Origin: Dermanyssus gallinae
Lineage: Eukaryota; Arthropoda; Arachnida; Mesostigmata; Dermanyssidae
Reading direction: 5' to 3'
Length of the DNA: 64,000 nucleotides
NCBI GenBank assembly: GCA_003439945.1
Contig: QVRM01005378.1
Span: 482,001-546,000 of the forward strand
Shown here: positions 34,938 to 46,682 of the stretch, piece by piece
How the letters are laid out: each line of letters opens with the position of its first letter
Position numbering within the stretch: the first letter of the stretch is position 1
Translations under genes and position numbers: made by a program
The notes under the pieces: generated by a model
Seen by the model: the letters and a program-made list of their open reading frames with translations, nothing else
Databases searched by the model: none
What the model was told of the DNA's origin: nothing

Positions 34938-36050
34938 TTGGCTGACCGCTGTGGCAAGGCAACAGGTTATGCTCCCGGTTTCTTTAGGCGGCTTAGGCGT
35001 GCTGGACACGGTCATAATGACAGGACCCGCAATCGTGTCGTCATTGACCCAGATAGCGGACAGGGTTTAAGCATTATTGGACAGTGATGGGTGGGATGCT
35101 CATTACGTTGAACTTCAAAGGCTGGCCGACGAATTATCGTTGTTATTTGATTATCCTCCTAATGATAGGGCTAACCAGGGCAGTTAAACAACCCTCCGTA
35201 CAAGAAAAGCGACTAGCAAGCCTGATCAAAAGAGCACCTTCCGTTGCTGATAGAGCTAGGCTTCAAGCTGTTAGTAGTCAAGGGGCTAGGGCTTGGTTAC
35301 ACGCCCTACCCTGTCTCCGCGAATTGGGACTCTTTAGGACGACGAGACAACGCGCATAAGCGCAGAGCTACGGTTTGGTGTTTACATAGTCGTACCCCGC
35401 CCATGTCGTTGTGGTGATTTGGTGGACGCGTTGGCCATCATAGTCTGTCATGCGCACATTATCCCCACGAATTTTGTCCGTTGGCGTTCAAGACTATAGG
35501 GGCTGCAGGCCCCCTACGTTGGCGGCGTGGTATAGGAGACTAGTGCGCTAGTCATGGTTGTCATCTACCGGGGTGTCGCCGGTTCGATCCCTGCTGTTGT
35601 TGATCGAATTTTCTTTGAGCGATGCTCATTGAGAATAGATGCTAAACCATACCGCTAAGAGCGGCCATGCTGCCACAAGGACTGTTGGGGAAACCCTAGA
35701 TATCTTAACATGTCCGGCCCTCGGTGCATTGAAGATATACCTCAGGTTAAGTTCCAAGCCCGTAGAGGACGGAGGATAGTTTAGATTTAAAAACGACCTT
35801 CTTAAAAAAAAATAATTATAGGCCCCCTACGCTCAAGCTGATTCAGTGCGTAGGTAGAAGCCTTAATCTTTCGACGGGAGCCTCGAGAGCATCCGAATTT
35901 TTGCGTCAGAGGCTGTCGCTCGACATTCAACGAGGAAATGCAGCGTCTGTTCGGGGCACATTGTTGAACTGGGCTAACCCTGGGTTAGGGAACCCGTGAC
36001 CACACGTTCGCGCGGAGACAAATGTTTACTCCAAAATGTTATGAAGTTAT
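34938..36050 (+). mobile_element. RLE-type LINE fragment split by a SINE
   Basis: Begins directly after a TA run (34922-34937). Frames read in order QVMLPVSLGGLGVLDTV (post-RT region), RLASLIKRAPSVADRARLQ, GARAWLHALPC, ISAELRFGVYI and PCRCGDLVDALA (start of the Cys/His motif). After the SINE insertion the frame resumes as ASRASEFLRQRLSLDIQRGN and AASVRGTLLNWANPG. The 3' end passes into a 46-bp TA array. Frameshifts occur near 35080 and 35340. Compared with the other copies this one extends farthest upstream. Confidence 0.88.
35519..35819 (+). mobile_element. tRNA-derived SINE with target-site duplication
   Basis: The 301-bp insertion is flanked by a perfect 12-bp duplication AGGCCCCCTACG (35507-35518 and 35820-35831). 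Its head has an A-box-like GTGGTATAGGAGACTAG (about 35526-35542) and a canonical B-box GGTTCGATCCC (35581-35591), the arrangement of a tRNA-derived Pol III promoter. The body is non-coding and ends in an A-rich tail, CTTAAAAAAAAATAATTAT. It interrupts a plus-strand RLE-LINE fragment, so it inserted after that LINE. The tRNA of origin was not identified. Confidence 0.88.
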
Positions 36051-36051
36051 A

Positions 36052-36059
36052 TATGTATG

Positions 36060-36107
<48 letters not shown>
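36052..36107. repeat. (TA)n array at LINE 3' end
   Basis: A TA run, with GTATGTATAAAT at its left, starting about 60 bp after the last LINE codons. Confidence 0.97.
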
Positions 36108-36108
<1 letters not shown>

Positions 36109-37589
36109 CCCAGTTTTGCAACAACCATCTACTCTGACGTTGTGTTATTGCTAACATTCGCAATTATTACCAACGCTCGATGTGGTTCTCGTGGCTTGCC
36201 ATTAAAGGGCACTTTTTTTAACCAGAGCGAACCGTAGTGCCAAGCAATTCAAAGCCAAGTATGTTCAACGAGTAGGCTGGAAAGCCGTAGCTCACCTTTA
36301 CGTTACTCGTTTGATATATATAGACGTCATTTATTGTCATCCATGTCGGAAGAACTTTAGGAATGCATGCATTAAAATATTAAAGTTCATGAGACTCATG
36401 CACAAATATGATTTCTTCTTGCACAAGATATGATAAAACCCGTGTACGGCTTAAAGCACTACGACATGCCTACTCGTTCATACGTCGCTAGTAATCAGTC
36501 TTGCCTTGAAAAAGTTAGGGTCGATTTCCGCCATTCGGATTTCTCATTGATGAATGGATTTTCTGTAGAACAGAGTCGCCAGAAAACCAAAATGCTTTAG
36601 CACATCTTCGATGAAGAGGGTCGTGTCAGCCAAGGGACGTGCTAGCCGATGCGTGAAGCTATATGTCTCGCTTAAGTAAATCCGGCTTCAGTCGGTTCAA
36701 CGTTTTCAATTCAGCTGTATGGTATGGTAGATGCCATCGATGTCAGCTTAATCTTCAAAAGCTCTAGCGCGATTTCGAGAGAGAGGAAGAGTAGGAATGG
36801 CTTTTTGGCCTCTCCGCTCGTCACTAAAGCTTTCAAATCCTCCTGAGTTGTGTGATTTGTAAGGCAAGTTCCCGAGTTTTGTAGGTAATAGCCGAGGTAT
36901 AGGACGTAGTCTGAAGGGGTATAGGACGTAGTCTAATCAGGTCCACGAAACTTTATCGCTTTGATATTTGACGTTGGTCTGCAATCCTAAGTTGGTTGCA
37001 TAGCCCACGCGACAAGCAAAATCTGCTAGACTTTTCATGCACCAGTTAGTTATCTCCGTGGAACAACAATTCTGCTCGAACGGACATCATCAATGCTAAC
37101 CGGACTATAATTCTGTTAGCTGAAGTAAGCTTCATCTTTATGCCAAAAAATCGAATAGGTACTCCCTTCTTTGCATGCATAAAGGGCATTTTTTCTGAGA
37201 GCCCCGGTGAGCGCCAACATAAAATCAAAAAAACAAACATGCATTGTTTAGCAGCCCTGGCCTCTCTGATTGCAAGGGAAATGCTTGCTTGTGTTAATGC
37301 AGGAAGGCAAACCCAGAAAGTGGTCATCCATAATGATGTGTGAAACTCAATGATCATTTTTGTGTATGTGCGTGGCCGTGCGACGGAGGAGTATTGAGCC
37401 AGGCTGCTGTGAAGTTCAAGCGAGTCCAAGAAGGGTGAAGCATAATGAAACCACCCGCGTTGCGGTCGGAAGGCCCCAAACGGTCCCCCGCGCATTCTAA
37501 CGGCTGCTCAACTAAACGGTGTTAATACAACACTGCATTATATAAAAACTATCTGGCGTGGGGTACAGATAGGTAGCACACTACTGTAC
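36108..37589. other. No recognised gene
   Basis: A 149-codon minus-strand frame (37046-37495) and nearby broken minus-strand frames (to about 36500) could be an eroded element, but I cannot assign them. A TAGGACGTAGTCT segment is duplicated near 36900-36935. Confidence 0.45.
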
Positions 37590-37590
37590 C

Positions 37591-37591
37591 A

Positions 37592-37638
<47 letters not shown>
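37591..37638. repeat. Compound CT/TA microsatellite
   Basis: CT repeats (37590-37608) followed by TA repeats that end next to the ORF1 remnant. Confidence 0.95.
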
Positions 37639-37639
<1 letters not shown>

Positions 37640-37642
<3 letters not shown>

Positions 37643-39380
37643 AGTGCTACAGTACCAACATAAATGTATGTAAGACACAGGTGGAGAACACCTGACCTGA
37701 TGGGGTCCACGAAGCAATGCGAAAGCAGTCCCGTGGACGTTAAATGGCTGAGGGTTAGCTGGCTGAGAAATGCGACGGAAACAGCTTGTAGATTGGACGT
37801 CATGCTTGAAGCACTACTAGAAAGTGCCTCCGAATTAGAAGCTCTGACTGTCAAGCATACCAAGCCCAAACTGCCATCAAAGTGGTATCAGACAAGCTCC
37901 ACAGGGCGGCTAGAAGACTTCATGAAAAAGGCCGTTCCAAAGTGACAAAGCTGAAAAGTAGGCTAAAAGAGGCTCTAAAGCTGGAGACGGAGCTCTAACC
38001 AGCAAATGTTTCAGAGGCGACCCTAGTCACAAAGGCATCTGAACATCCGTAACTCTGCAACAGATGTAGGATGGGGATTAGCGCCGAGGGGATTAGGAAA
38101 GAGAAAGAGGAGTAGCGCGTAGCAAAACTGTACCGCCACATGAAGGTGACTACGATTGAGGAGGAGCTGATCATACTGAATAAGGAGGACTGACCGATAC
38201 GGATCTATAGCAAGACAAAGAATGTTTACGGTAACGTTTTGACGGAAAGAGAATTGAGGGCGGTGGTAATACGCAAAGGGTCGGCCAAACTTTCGGAGCT
38301 CCTTTGGAGCTCCTACGTCCGCCCGACGCCGCGGTAACCTAAGTAAAGACTGTAAAACCTAAAAATGTCTTTCGAATCCGGGCGGCAATTGTCCCGGAAG
38401 TCGGAGATCCCGCCGCAGAGGAATTACCAGATATCACTAGGACTCTCGTGGTCGAAAAACTTGAGGAAGGAAAACGTCGTAAGGCTCTTCCGTCAAATGA
38501 TCTATCTAGCATCTACAACGAGCTGAGCAGAACGCCGTTCAAACGGGCCAGAAGAGACGCCCGATAGTGTTCCGCTTCCCTGAAAACCTGGATGTAGTGA
38601 TAGCCCGAAAGACCGCAGAAGCATGCTGGAGAGGACACTCCAATCCTCTCCAAGCTGGAGAGGACTCGACGCTCCAATAGGCTTCTGCCTCAAGAAAAGC
38701 CAGAAAAGGAGAGACGAAGAGAAATTGCGTCAGAAGCACATACAGAACCGCCTGGACGAACACAGTGGTTGTCCAAACGGGAGACTTTTACGTCGACATC
38801 CTTAGAGGACTGAAAACCAAGGTCTCCCCGAATCAGTTGGAATACAAGTTCAGGCCGAGCCGGCGGTTAACGGAGACGTCCGGCTCAAAGTATGAGAAAA
38901 TTTTTTTAACATTTGCTAGCAAGCTAAAGATCTCTTCGAACGTTAGTGTCGAAACCTGACAATAGGACGCACGAATGGAGCTTATTCTCTTTCGCCAAAA
39001 GCAGGGCTAAATGAGGAACTAGAGCAAGCTGTCAAAGGCCAGGTTCGAGGTCGAGGTAACAGCAAAAAATCCCACGCAGAGGGACAAATGGAGGCTCTCT
39101 GCCCTAGTCATGCGTAAAAGAACTAGCGAGGCCCTATTGAAAAGAGGACGACTACGTGTGGGCTGGCCAACGTGCCGGGTGACCGAATAGATCGATCTTT
39201 CATGCTGCACAATATTCCAGGGGATTCAATAAAGATTGCGCTGAAGAAGTGCTCCGAGACCGCGCTGGACATATAGCGAGAAACTGCACAGCTGAAATGA
39301 AAAAGTGCTACGTATGCTCTGTTGCAGGGAGCTTAGTGAACTCAAGGGCATGCGCTGCCCGTAAAAACAGGCTTATTATT
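37640..39380 (+). mobile_element. R1-like LINE ORF1 (gag-like) remnant with zinc knuckles
   Basis: Open pieces start with VKWLRVSWLRNATETACRLD and continue through Lys/Glu-rich coiled-coil-like sequence (for example VTKLKSRLKEALKLETEL) interrupted by stops. The diagnostic part is near the end: GHIARNC (39267-39287) followed by KCYVCSVAG and then SRACAARKN (to about 39370). These are CCHC zinc-knuckle remnants as in R1/jockey-type ORF1 proteins; the second has lost its His. ORF1 of this type binds element RNA. No ORF2 follows, so the copy is truncated. It shares a nucleotide block with 27728-27785. Confidence 0.8.
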
Positions 39381-39854
39381 ATATTAGTAATCCGCACGCA
39401 GTGTTCTTTCAGCACACTAGCTAACTGATAAATTAGCTTTAGACGGCGGATGAGTGGTCAGTCCCCTTACTTCGAGGCATTCAGATTCCCCTTCAACAAA
39501 ATCAAAAGGAATTCGATTTAATTCTGCTAATAAAATTACTCCGTCACGCCCTTAAACAAATCACAACACCCGTAGTTTTGCTATATATTGTACCTATTAT
39601 CCTACCCGTAGTTTTGCTATATATTGTACCTATCTGTCTACGCATTTTTATCTACGATCCTCGCCTTCAACCATATTCCCAGACCACGTCTATTAGTTCG
39701 TTTGGCCGATATTGCGTTACATAGTGAGTCACGCCATAGGTGTAGAACGCAGGGCGTCTTTGCCTATATGCAAGGCTAGCCGAAAAGGAGGCCGTAAATA
39801 AGTTGCAATCCGTTAGGAGTAACTACGTTTTGGATATCTGGGCCCACAAATAAA

Positions 39855-39902
<48 letters not shown>

Positions 39903-40424
39903 ACCCCACTGGTAACTCTAAAAGTCGTAAAAGCGTATCACCTTAGTTTCCGGAAGGTGGCCTACATTCTCCTATCTTGCGCGGGAATGCTCCTCCGCAT
40001 TGGAGTTGGCAGTCAAACGCATTGCCTACAAACTTGTTCTAAACAGTGTATGCGGATTCGGACCAGGTCATTCGAATCCTGAGAGGTCTTACACATTCAA
40101 ATAACAAACATACTATTCAGTAAGAATTTGATTATTAATAATAACAGTCATCATTTATTTAATTCGTATTTGTGTTATCAGCATACAATTGTGAGGTTCA
40201 AAAGTGTTACCTCGAATAAAGCGAGTTCCCCCCCTTTGACAAAATCAAGGTGCATTTGAATTGAATTGAAGTGCTATTTAGCTGCTCATCTCATTATAAT
40301 AATTATTGTTATTATTTTAATGTTTTTTCTTGTTCTTCTTCGTCTACTAATACGATGAATATTTATTTGAATCAAACGATTTCATGCTTTATACTTTTAA
40401 TAGATATAATAATATTAATATATT
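39381..40424. other. No recognised gene; (TA)n at 39858-39894
   Basis: Includes a local duplication ACCCGTAGTTTTGCTATATA (39569 and 39605). The rest is AT-rich without coding signal. Confidence 0.55.
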
Positions 40425-41080
40425 TTTAAAATACAGGTATTTATTGTCATAAGCAAACAATTATGTGGAATAAAAACAGTTTCTACGGGATCTCCGGAAG
40501 TCCTGCGGCTGACGGAAGAGACCCTTCCACAAGCCGCAGCGTTGCCGCGCTGAACCTCGATCGATATGCGCTGCAACAGGTATTCGCTAGCGCGGGGGTC
40601 CTGAGTTGCAGCGATGACCTTCCAACCCAGTTCTCTAATAAACTTTATAGACTCCAGTCCGATATGTCCAAAGGTCTCTATGACGATCGGCTGAACTATA
40701 AATTGCGACGCTAGTTCTTGGTATTTCGTCAACTTTCAGTTCTCTGCGAGCCGGGTGCCTGCACCCACCTCACGGCTTGTTTTTCGAACGTTGCTTTTGG
40801 CCAGCGTACATAACACTGTAACATCCCATACGAGGAGGCGACCACGAGCCCAGGAGGTGAGAGTTTTTCCGTTTGGCGTGAGTGGCGCCCAGCGCTATAG
40901 CGACACGATAAGGCGTGTTCACCCGTGGCGCTCACTGGTGCTCTGCATAGGTTGCATGTGTGGGGTGCGCAAACTACCTCCCCCAGCCCCAAGCCGGGAA
41001 GGATGCGGAGTGTGTTGTTGTCCAGCATCGTTCCCATGCCTGCCTCAATTTGAAGCAAGTTGCACCGACCAAAGATCTTT
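40425..41080 (-). mobile_element. RLE-type LINE, endonuclease region
   Basis: The minus strand first shows CAPHTCNLCRAPVSATGEHA then LSC, a C-x2-C-x8-H-x4-C motif (about 40960-40900) typical of the zinc ribbon before the restriction-like nuclease. After decayed sequence it reads FIVQPIVIETFGHIGLESI, KVIAATQDPRASEYL and QRISIEVQRGNAA. It differs at many positions from the 34-kb and 42-kb copies and is either an older copy or another family. Confidence 0.85.
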
Positions 41081-41936
41081 CTTCGATCTAGGTCTCAGTA
41101 CACATTAGATAAGTTGACATCGCGCTCAAATTATGAATGAGGCACTGATCATCATCTATTTACAAGGCAATGATTAGACTAGGGCAGGCCTAAGTGTAAG
41201 GGAGAGTGTCCTGGGAACGAAGTGAGCCATAATTCTAGCATCGACATTTCATGCAGCTTCTTCCAACCAATTTGAATCTCTTGCAAAATAGTTGCATAAT
41301 CAGGGCTGGGTAAAATCCTGGTCTTCTGAAACTTACACTTACTAACTTAGAACTGGTCCTGTCTGTAAGCCACGTAGTCTGTTCTTAAGGAATATTAGAG
41401 AGGGTCGCTGCGCCTTTATGGTCTCACAGACAAAGCCTTATACGCTATGTCCATATGCTCGTTGGGTTTCAAATGCAAAAGTATTCCAAAACCTACTAGT
41501 GAGCTAGAAGACTACAGAAACTCCTCTAGACCGAATATAATATACACTTCGAGGAAAGCTAAATTGAGTGCTGCCTTTGTCGAGTCGAGAGGAAATACAG
41601 GTAGGCGCGCATTTGTTATCGCTACAACTGTCGCTTCCTACTTGCGCCCGGAGGAAGCTATTTGTGTTTTTTAACAATAGACCAAGTGCCGCTAGCCAAT
41701 GACAGCCTTTGTCTAAGCTGTATAAAAAGCAAAAAAACTGCTCAAGTTACTTCGCCATAAGCAACTATATATATTTAAAGATCTCTAATGTAGGATGCGA
41801 TGAGCTTGATAAACAAATATGGAGCAGTAATGCCTACTGCCTAGTCGTAAGAGTGAGTAGCATTATGTTTACACGTGTTCAGTAAAGTGTACATCATTAT
41901 ACGTCATACGTTGCCTAAACGAGTCATGTACTCTTC
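41081..41936. other. No recognised gene
   Basis: Short frames only; the 75-codon frame at 41447-41674 has no known motif. Confidence 0.55.
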
Positions 41937-42725
41937 TATATATATACATATATATTACGAATTAATTTATTAAATGTAATCAATCATTCACGGTCTGAAC
42001 ATGACATTTGGGTCCCTGTAAACGTGTGCACCATTATGGGGATCCAGTGTAGGCACCAGCCATGTTTGGAGGGTTCCCCGAACCGACGCCGCATTGCCCC
42101 GATACACATTCAGCGACAGGCGTTGTCTGAGGAAACCACCCGCTCGCTTATCTCCGCTGGCTAGAATTAGCCGCTTCCCGACCTTCTGTAGCAAACTGCG
42201 AGTGGACGTACCCGGCCGGCCAGAGGTCTCGAAGGCAAGTGGGTAAAACCCGTACGGGTGCCCGATGTTCTGGTTCTTTCTCACCCTGCCTGCCTCGGCG
42301 AGAGCCGAAGCATGTGCCACGCCAGCACTGACCATTAAAAGGGAAATGAGTCAGTAACTGTGGTGTCCCAAACCAGCATGCATCCGCGCTCGAACGGGGT
42401 TAAAGTCAGACCGTCAGGTCTCTTCCCGCCCTTCCTGTCTAGTCCGACGGGTTCCAGGACGTACGGTAGACCACTAGAGCTCGTAGAGCTCTGCTGAAGG
42501 TTTCATTCAAAGCTTGATGTCTTGCTCGGCTACCTGCGCTGGCGATACAGGACAGCCCGTGGCGTCCATCTGGCTGGACGACGTTTCCGCAGACGCACGC
42601 ATGAGTGTACACAAAGTCTGTCCCTAAACAAAGCTCGACCGCGATCCTCACGGACTCGTCATGTAACGCGGTCCCGATCCGGTAATAGGGATATATGCAT
42701 CCATGAAACGAAAACATGCTCCCTA
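41937..42725 (-). mobile_element. RLE-type LINE, endonuclease region to 3' end
   Basis: The minus strand reads ACVCGNVVQPDGRHGLSC, a C-x2-C-x9-H-x4-C motif (about 42610-42555), then the arginine/histidine segment RARHQALNETF. A frame-shifted RPDGLTL..FERG..LVWDTTVTDS region follows (42440-42360), which is the nuclease core with its PD and WD-type acidic residues. It then reads ASALAEAGRVRKNQNIGHP, KVGKRLILASGDKRAGGFL and RQRLSLNVYRGNAASVRGTL. The 3' end continues to TATATATACATATATAT at 41937-41955. It is the best-preserved RLE copy over this region but has at least one frameshift near 42420. Confidence 0.9.
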
Positions 42726-43392
42726 TTCTGCTTCGTAGACAATATGATATCTGTCTAAATTAAGATCCCTGCAATGCTTGCGCACACATTCATCTATATC
42801 GAGACAGCTTTCCTTCATGCATACTTTGTGGGGGAAAGCATGCGTTGTTTAGCTCTATCCAAGTTTAATGCATTTACTATGATGGTTTACAGCAACTGTA
42901 TTGTTCTTACACAGCCCAAAGCGGCACACACAATATCTGGTCGTTTAGGTTGGACATACGAGGCTTAGACCATTACAAATGAAGCAAGAAAATTATGGGA
43001 AAACCGCGCTCTCGGACGGATCAATTTAAAAATTGCGCGTCTTCCTTATGAGATGGGTGCGAAAGGGCGAACCGTGTTCTCTCCTGTCGGAGCTCGGCAT
43101 TGCCGCCGCCCCCGGTTCTTGCAGAAGGGCGTATCGGTCACCCGCGCTTGTCAACAGGCACCCACCGCAAATTCTATGCAACTGTGACAACATTAAACAA
43201 ATACTGTTGAATCCAAATGCTGATGCCTTCTAACGAATTGGTTCCGGCTTGCCGAACTAAGAAGCGGGAAACAGTCAACTGTTGGAGAATGGATGCCACA
43301 AATATTACTAATGTGGTAAATACCGTTTTGAGACTTACATGTTTCTCGTTTTGTGTGTGTGTGAAATAGGGAAAATATTTTTCAGCGACTTT
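42726..43392. other. No recognised gene
   Basis: Short frames only. Confidence 0.55.
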
Positions 43393-43396
43393 CTCC

Positions 43397-43448
<52 letters not shown>
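43397..43448. repeat. (TA)n array left of dispersed repeat
   Basis: A TA run with one GT interruption, ending at the CAGGTAGCC start of the 128-bp repeat. Confidence 0.97.
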
Positions 43449-43451
<3 letters not shown>

Positions 43452-43579
43452 GTAGCCTTTTCTGCAAAATTATCTGAATAGTTCTAATTGTTTGAATTTA
43501 TGTAATAATGGAAATTTCAAGCTCAATGAAGAGTTATTGAACTTCAATAAATTGCCGTCCGGAGAAGACGGTCCCATAA
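43449..43579 (+). mobile_element. Short TA-flanked dispersed repeat, second copy
   Basis: Matches the minus strand of 4517-4672 through several blocks (ATTATCTGAATAGTT, GTTTGAATTTATGTAATAAT, CAAGCTCAATGAAGAGTTAT, GCCGTCCGGAGAAGACGGT). It is bounded on both sides by TA runs (43397-43448 and 43581-43624). CCGTC.GGAGAAGACGG includes an imperfect hairpin (CCGTC with GACGG). Non-coding. Confidence 0.8.
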
Positions 43580-43624
43580 ACATATATATATATATATATA
43601 TAAAGAAAAACATATATATATATA

Positions 43625-44480
43625 CATGTTTGGGGAAGTGTTTAGGGCGAAGAGAAGAGCAAGGCGGCCGCGGCGGTATACGTATGAACAAGGAAGCCTC
43701 CACATCTGTGGGAAAGAGTACAGGGGTGCACTCCCGTGGGGGTGCTGATGTTGGTCCTCGGCTTCGTCTTTGTCGTCGTCGTCTCAATCGTGGGGTTGCT
43801 CGTAAAGGTGGGTGGGCGCGCACGCGGGCGGTCGGTCGGGTGCACCGGCAAAGGGGGAAAATGGAAAAGAGGAAGGAAGCAAGCAAGCAAATAGGATGGT
43901 AGCCTAGGGGGGGGTGGGGTCAGAGTGGGAGAGGTCAGGTAGTTTTGAGTCTGTGCTGAGATCATATGATGAAGGTATGGGGAGCGCTCTCCCGCGGGTG
44001 CGGCGTGCTGTGCTCTTGACTGACTGACAGAAGGCTGGCTGAGAGAAACCTGTCTGCTCGGTTGGTCGGGCAGCAGACAGGTAAACTGACGCAAACAACC
44101 ACCTATCCCAGCCACCGACTCACTGCCATCTGCTCGCCTTGCCGGTCGGGCGCCCGCTTTCCTATGTGTTCGTTTCAGGGGTTGTGGGTTGGGTAGTTTC
44201 GGAATGCGTTCATCTCGGTCGCGCTTGCTCTGTAGCCCACCAGCACCGCCACCCCCGGGCGGCTCTCGATCTCCTTCCCTCCGTGCCTCCCTCCCTTCTT
44301 CCCTCTTGGCTCTCGACTCTCGATCTCCCCCCTCTAGGGCTCTTTCCGCGCTTTCTCTCGAGCAGACGAACGGTCGGTCGGTCGGTCGGACGGACAAACG
44401 GACAGACAGACGGGTAGGCGCACGAGCCAGCAGCAATCGAGCAGCTCTGTGTGTCGTCGCTCCATATATCTACCCACCTG
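43625..44480. other. GC-rich block with long ORF of uncertain status
   Basis: CpG-rich DNA with tetranucleotide steps (CGGT/GGAC near 44370-44415). A 264-codon minus-strand frame (43642-44436) is the longest non-tandem frame in the window, but it is dominated by Arg, Pro, Ser and Thr, has no domain I know, and the plus strand is also open in places (105 and 136 codons). It could be a CpG-rich promoter or 5' UTR of a host gene. Not proven. Confidence 0.35.
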
Positions 44481-44656
44481 GCGACTACTACTACTATTGC
44501 TACTAACTACTACAACTGCTTCTACTCTCTGCTGCTTCTCGCTCGAACTCTCGTTGTCGCCGTCGTCGTCGTTTTGCCTTGTCGACGTCGTGTCGACGTT
44601 TTCCTCCTACTTCTGCTGCAGCTGCTACCGCAGCTTGATTGTATATTGCACTTCTG

Positions 44657-44690
<34 letters not shown>

Positions 44691-46480
44691 AGTTCTATTG
44701 CAATTACTACGACTTTGTCGTTCTTTAAGCGGCCAAAAGCGGCGACGGAGGCGGCAGCAGCGACAGCGGTGATGGGGTAGTCGTAGAGCGCTCGTGGAGA
44801 CAGCGATGGTGAACTACCCCTGACTCATCCGTTCGTCGTGTTCGGTGTCGTCGTCGTTGTCGTCGTCGTCATCGTCATTGTGGGTCGTCGTGAGCCCCTA
44901 CCGGGCCACCGGACGTCGGTGTTCTCAACAACGTCGTTTCTGTTCCTCATCGTGTCATCATTATCGTGCATCGTGTGCTCGTAATTGCAGAACTGCCAAT
45001 GGTAGTTCCAGCGCTCTCTCTGGTTCTGGCTGCTGGTCGTGGTAGTGGTTGTGCTGGTGTTGGGGGTGGTGCCGGGGGCTCTGTTGTCGGTGTCGGGGGC
45101 TCTGTTGTCGGTGTCGGGGACTCTGTTGCTGCTGTTGTTGTCGGCGCTGTTGGGGGTGATGGGTATGAGAGGACGACGTCGCCGTCGTCGCCGTCCTCTT
45201 TCTCTTCCTCCTCTCTGTTGTGGGGTGAGTTGTCGAAGTGATTGTCGTTCTTGTCGTCTCTGTTGCTGTTCTTGCTGTTGCGATTGCTGAGTATATTCGC
45301 TACCGCCGTCGTCACTGCTGCGTCGTTTTCTTGTTTTTTTGTTCTTTCTCGAGCAGTGTCGTGAATCAAAGCAATGCTCGTTGCCATTGGTGGTAGAGAA
45401 GGACGAACAAGAAGGGGATCAGGGGGAGAAGAATGGCAGGTGATCAATGTGCTACCCGTGTCAGCGTCGTCGTCGTTTGTTATTGTCGCTAGTGGTCTTC
45501 GCTGAGTGGTCAAATTGTCGACGGCTCGAGGTCGTCGAACGAGGTCCTGCAGTGGTTCGCCGCCGTCATCATACACAGTAGCACCACCACCACCACCACC
45601 ACCACCACCTCAGCAGGATCCGATCCCGCTGCACCCGCTGTTCCAGCTGTTGCTCAGCCAGTAGCTCCTGGTGCTCGAGCTGCTCTACAAGGCGGTCAAT
45701 TGTCAACTGGGCCAGTTTCTCCGCCCGTCACGCACCTCTCTGAAGTCATCACGCTCGTCTATCGTGATGTGGCAGTGCTTTACTCCGTTGTTTTGTTGTT
45801 CTGTTGCTGCTGCTGCTGCGTGCTGCGTGCGTCGTGTTTCTTCGTCGTCGTCGTCGTCGCCGTTGTTGCTGTCGAGCCTGTGCTCGTCGTGCATGTAGTC
45901 GATCGATTTGTGTTTGATCTGTAATCTCATTACTCTGAGCACGCTGAACAACGATAACACAACAAAAAATCAACAACAACAACATCAAACGATCAAGTGA
46001 TTGACGACGACGACGACGATAACGGCAACGACGACGTAGTTCTGCTGCTGATTAAGCCATTGTTGATCGGCCGGGGCAACGTCGGTGGCGGTGCCGGCGG
46101 GGGTGGTCGTGGTCGTGGTGGGGGGTCGTGGTGTGAACGAACCCCTCGTGCCGCCGGGTGGTGGTGGTGGTGGTGGCAGCTCCTCGCGATCATTCGATCG
46201 TCTCTCACGATCGTGCATGGCTGGCTGCAGCATCGCTGTACGGCGTACGTCGGCGCCGGTGATGTATGCCTCGTCGTCGTATGTGCTGCCACTGTGTCCG
46301 TGGATCTGTGTGTGAGTGAAAACGACCGTGGGGTTGTGGGGTTGTGCGGGGGTGTGCGCGCGTGCAGTTGTGTGAATGATGTGCAACTGCACTGGTCGTC
46401 GTAGTAGTGGCCAATTGTACGTTGGTGTATCGTTCGTCAACGGCCGCCAAACGCATGTGTGAGAGGAGCGAATCACACAT
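44481..46480. repeat. Trinucleotide-rich region (CTA, GTC, GGT, CAC)
   Basis: Runs of CTA (44655-44690), GTC/GTT (44845-44880), a 21-bp unit GGGGGCTCTGTTGTCGGTGTC repeated about three times (45068-45125), CAC (45583-45608) and GAC/GGT runs (46000-46175). Long frames occur on both strands (209 codons minus at 44947-45576; 166 codons minus at 45985-46485). The repeats explain their Thr/Pro- and Asp-rich composition. I cannot support a protein. Confidence 0.7.
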
Positions 46481-46599
46481 GCCATTGTGAGGAGAAAGCT
46501 TTATTAGTCGGCTCTGGTTAGTTCAGGTGCACGTTGAAACTCAGAAACATCAAAACAAAGAAGACAAGGAAGAGAAAGAGGAGGAATAAGAAGAAGAAA

Positions 46600-46645
46600 A
46601 AGAAGAAGAAAAATATAAGTAAGAAGACCAATTTGGACGACAACG

Positions 46646-46682
<37 letters not shown>

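Noticed and set aside
43642..44436. 264-codon minus-strand ORF as a gene
   Set aside because: It is low-complexity (Arg, Pro, Ser, Thr), without domain motifs, and overlaps open frames on the other strand in CpG-rich DNA. It is kept only as a note in the features.
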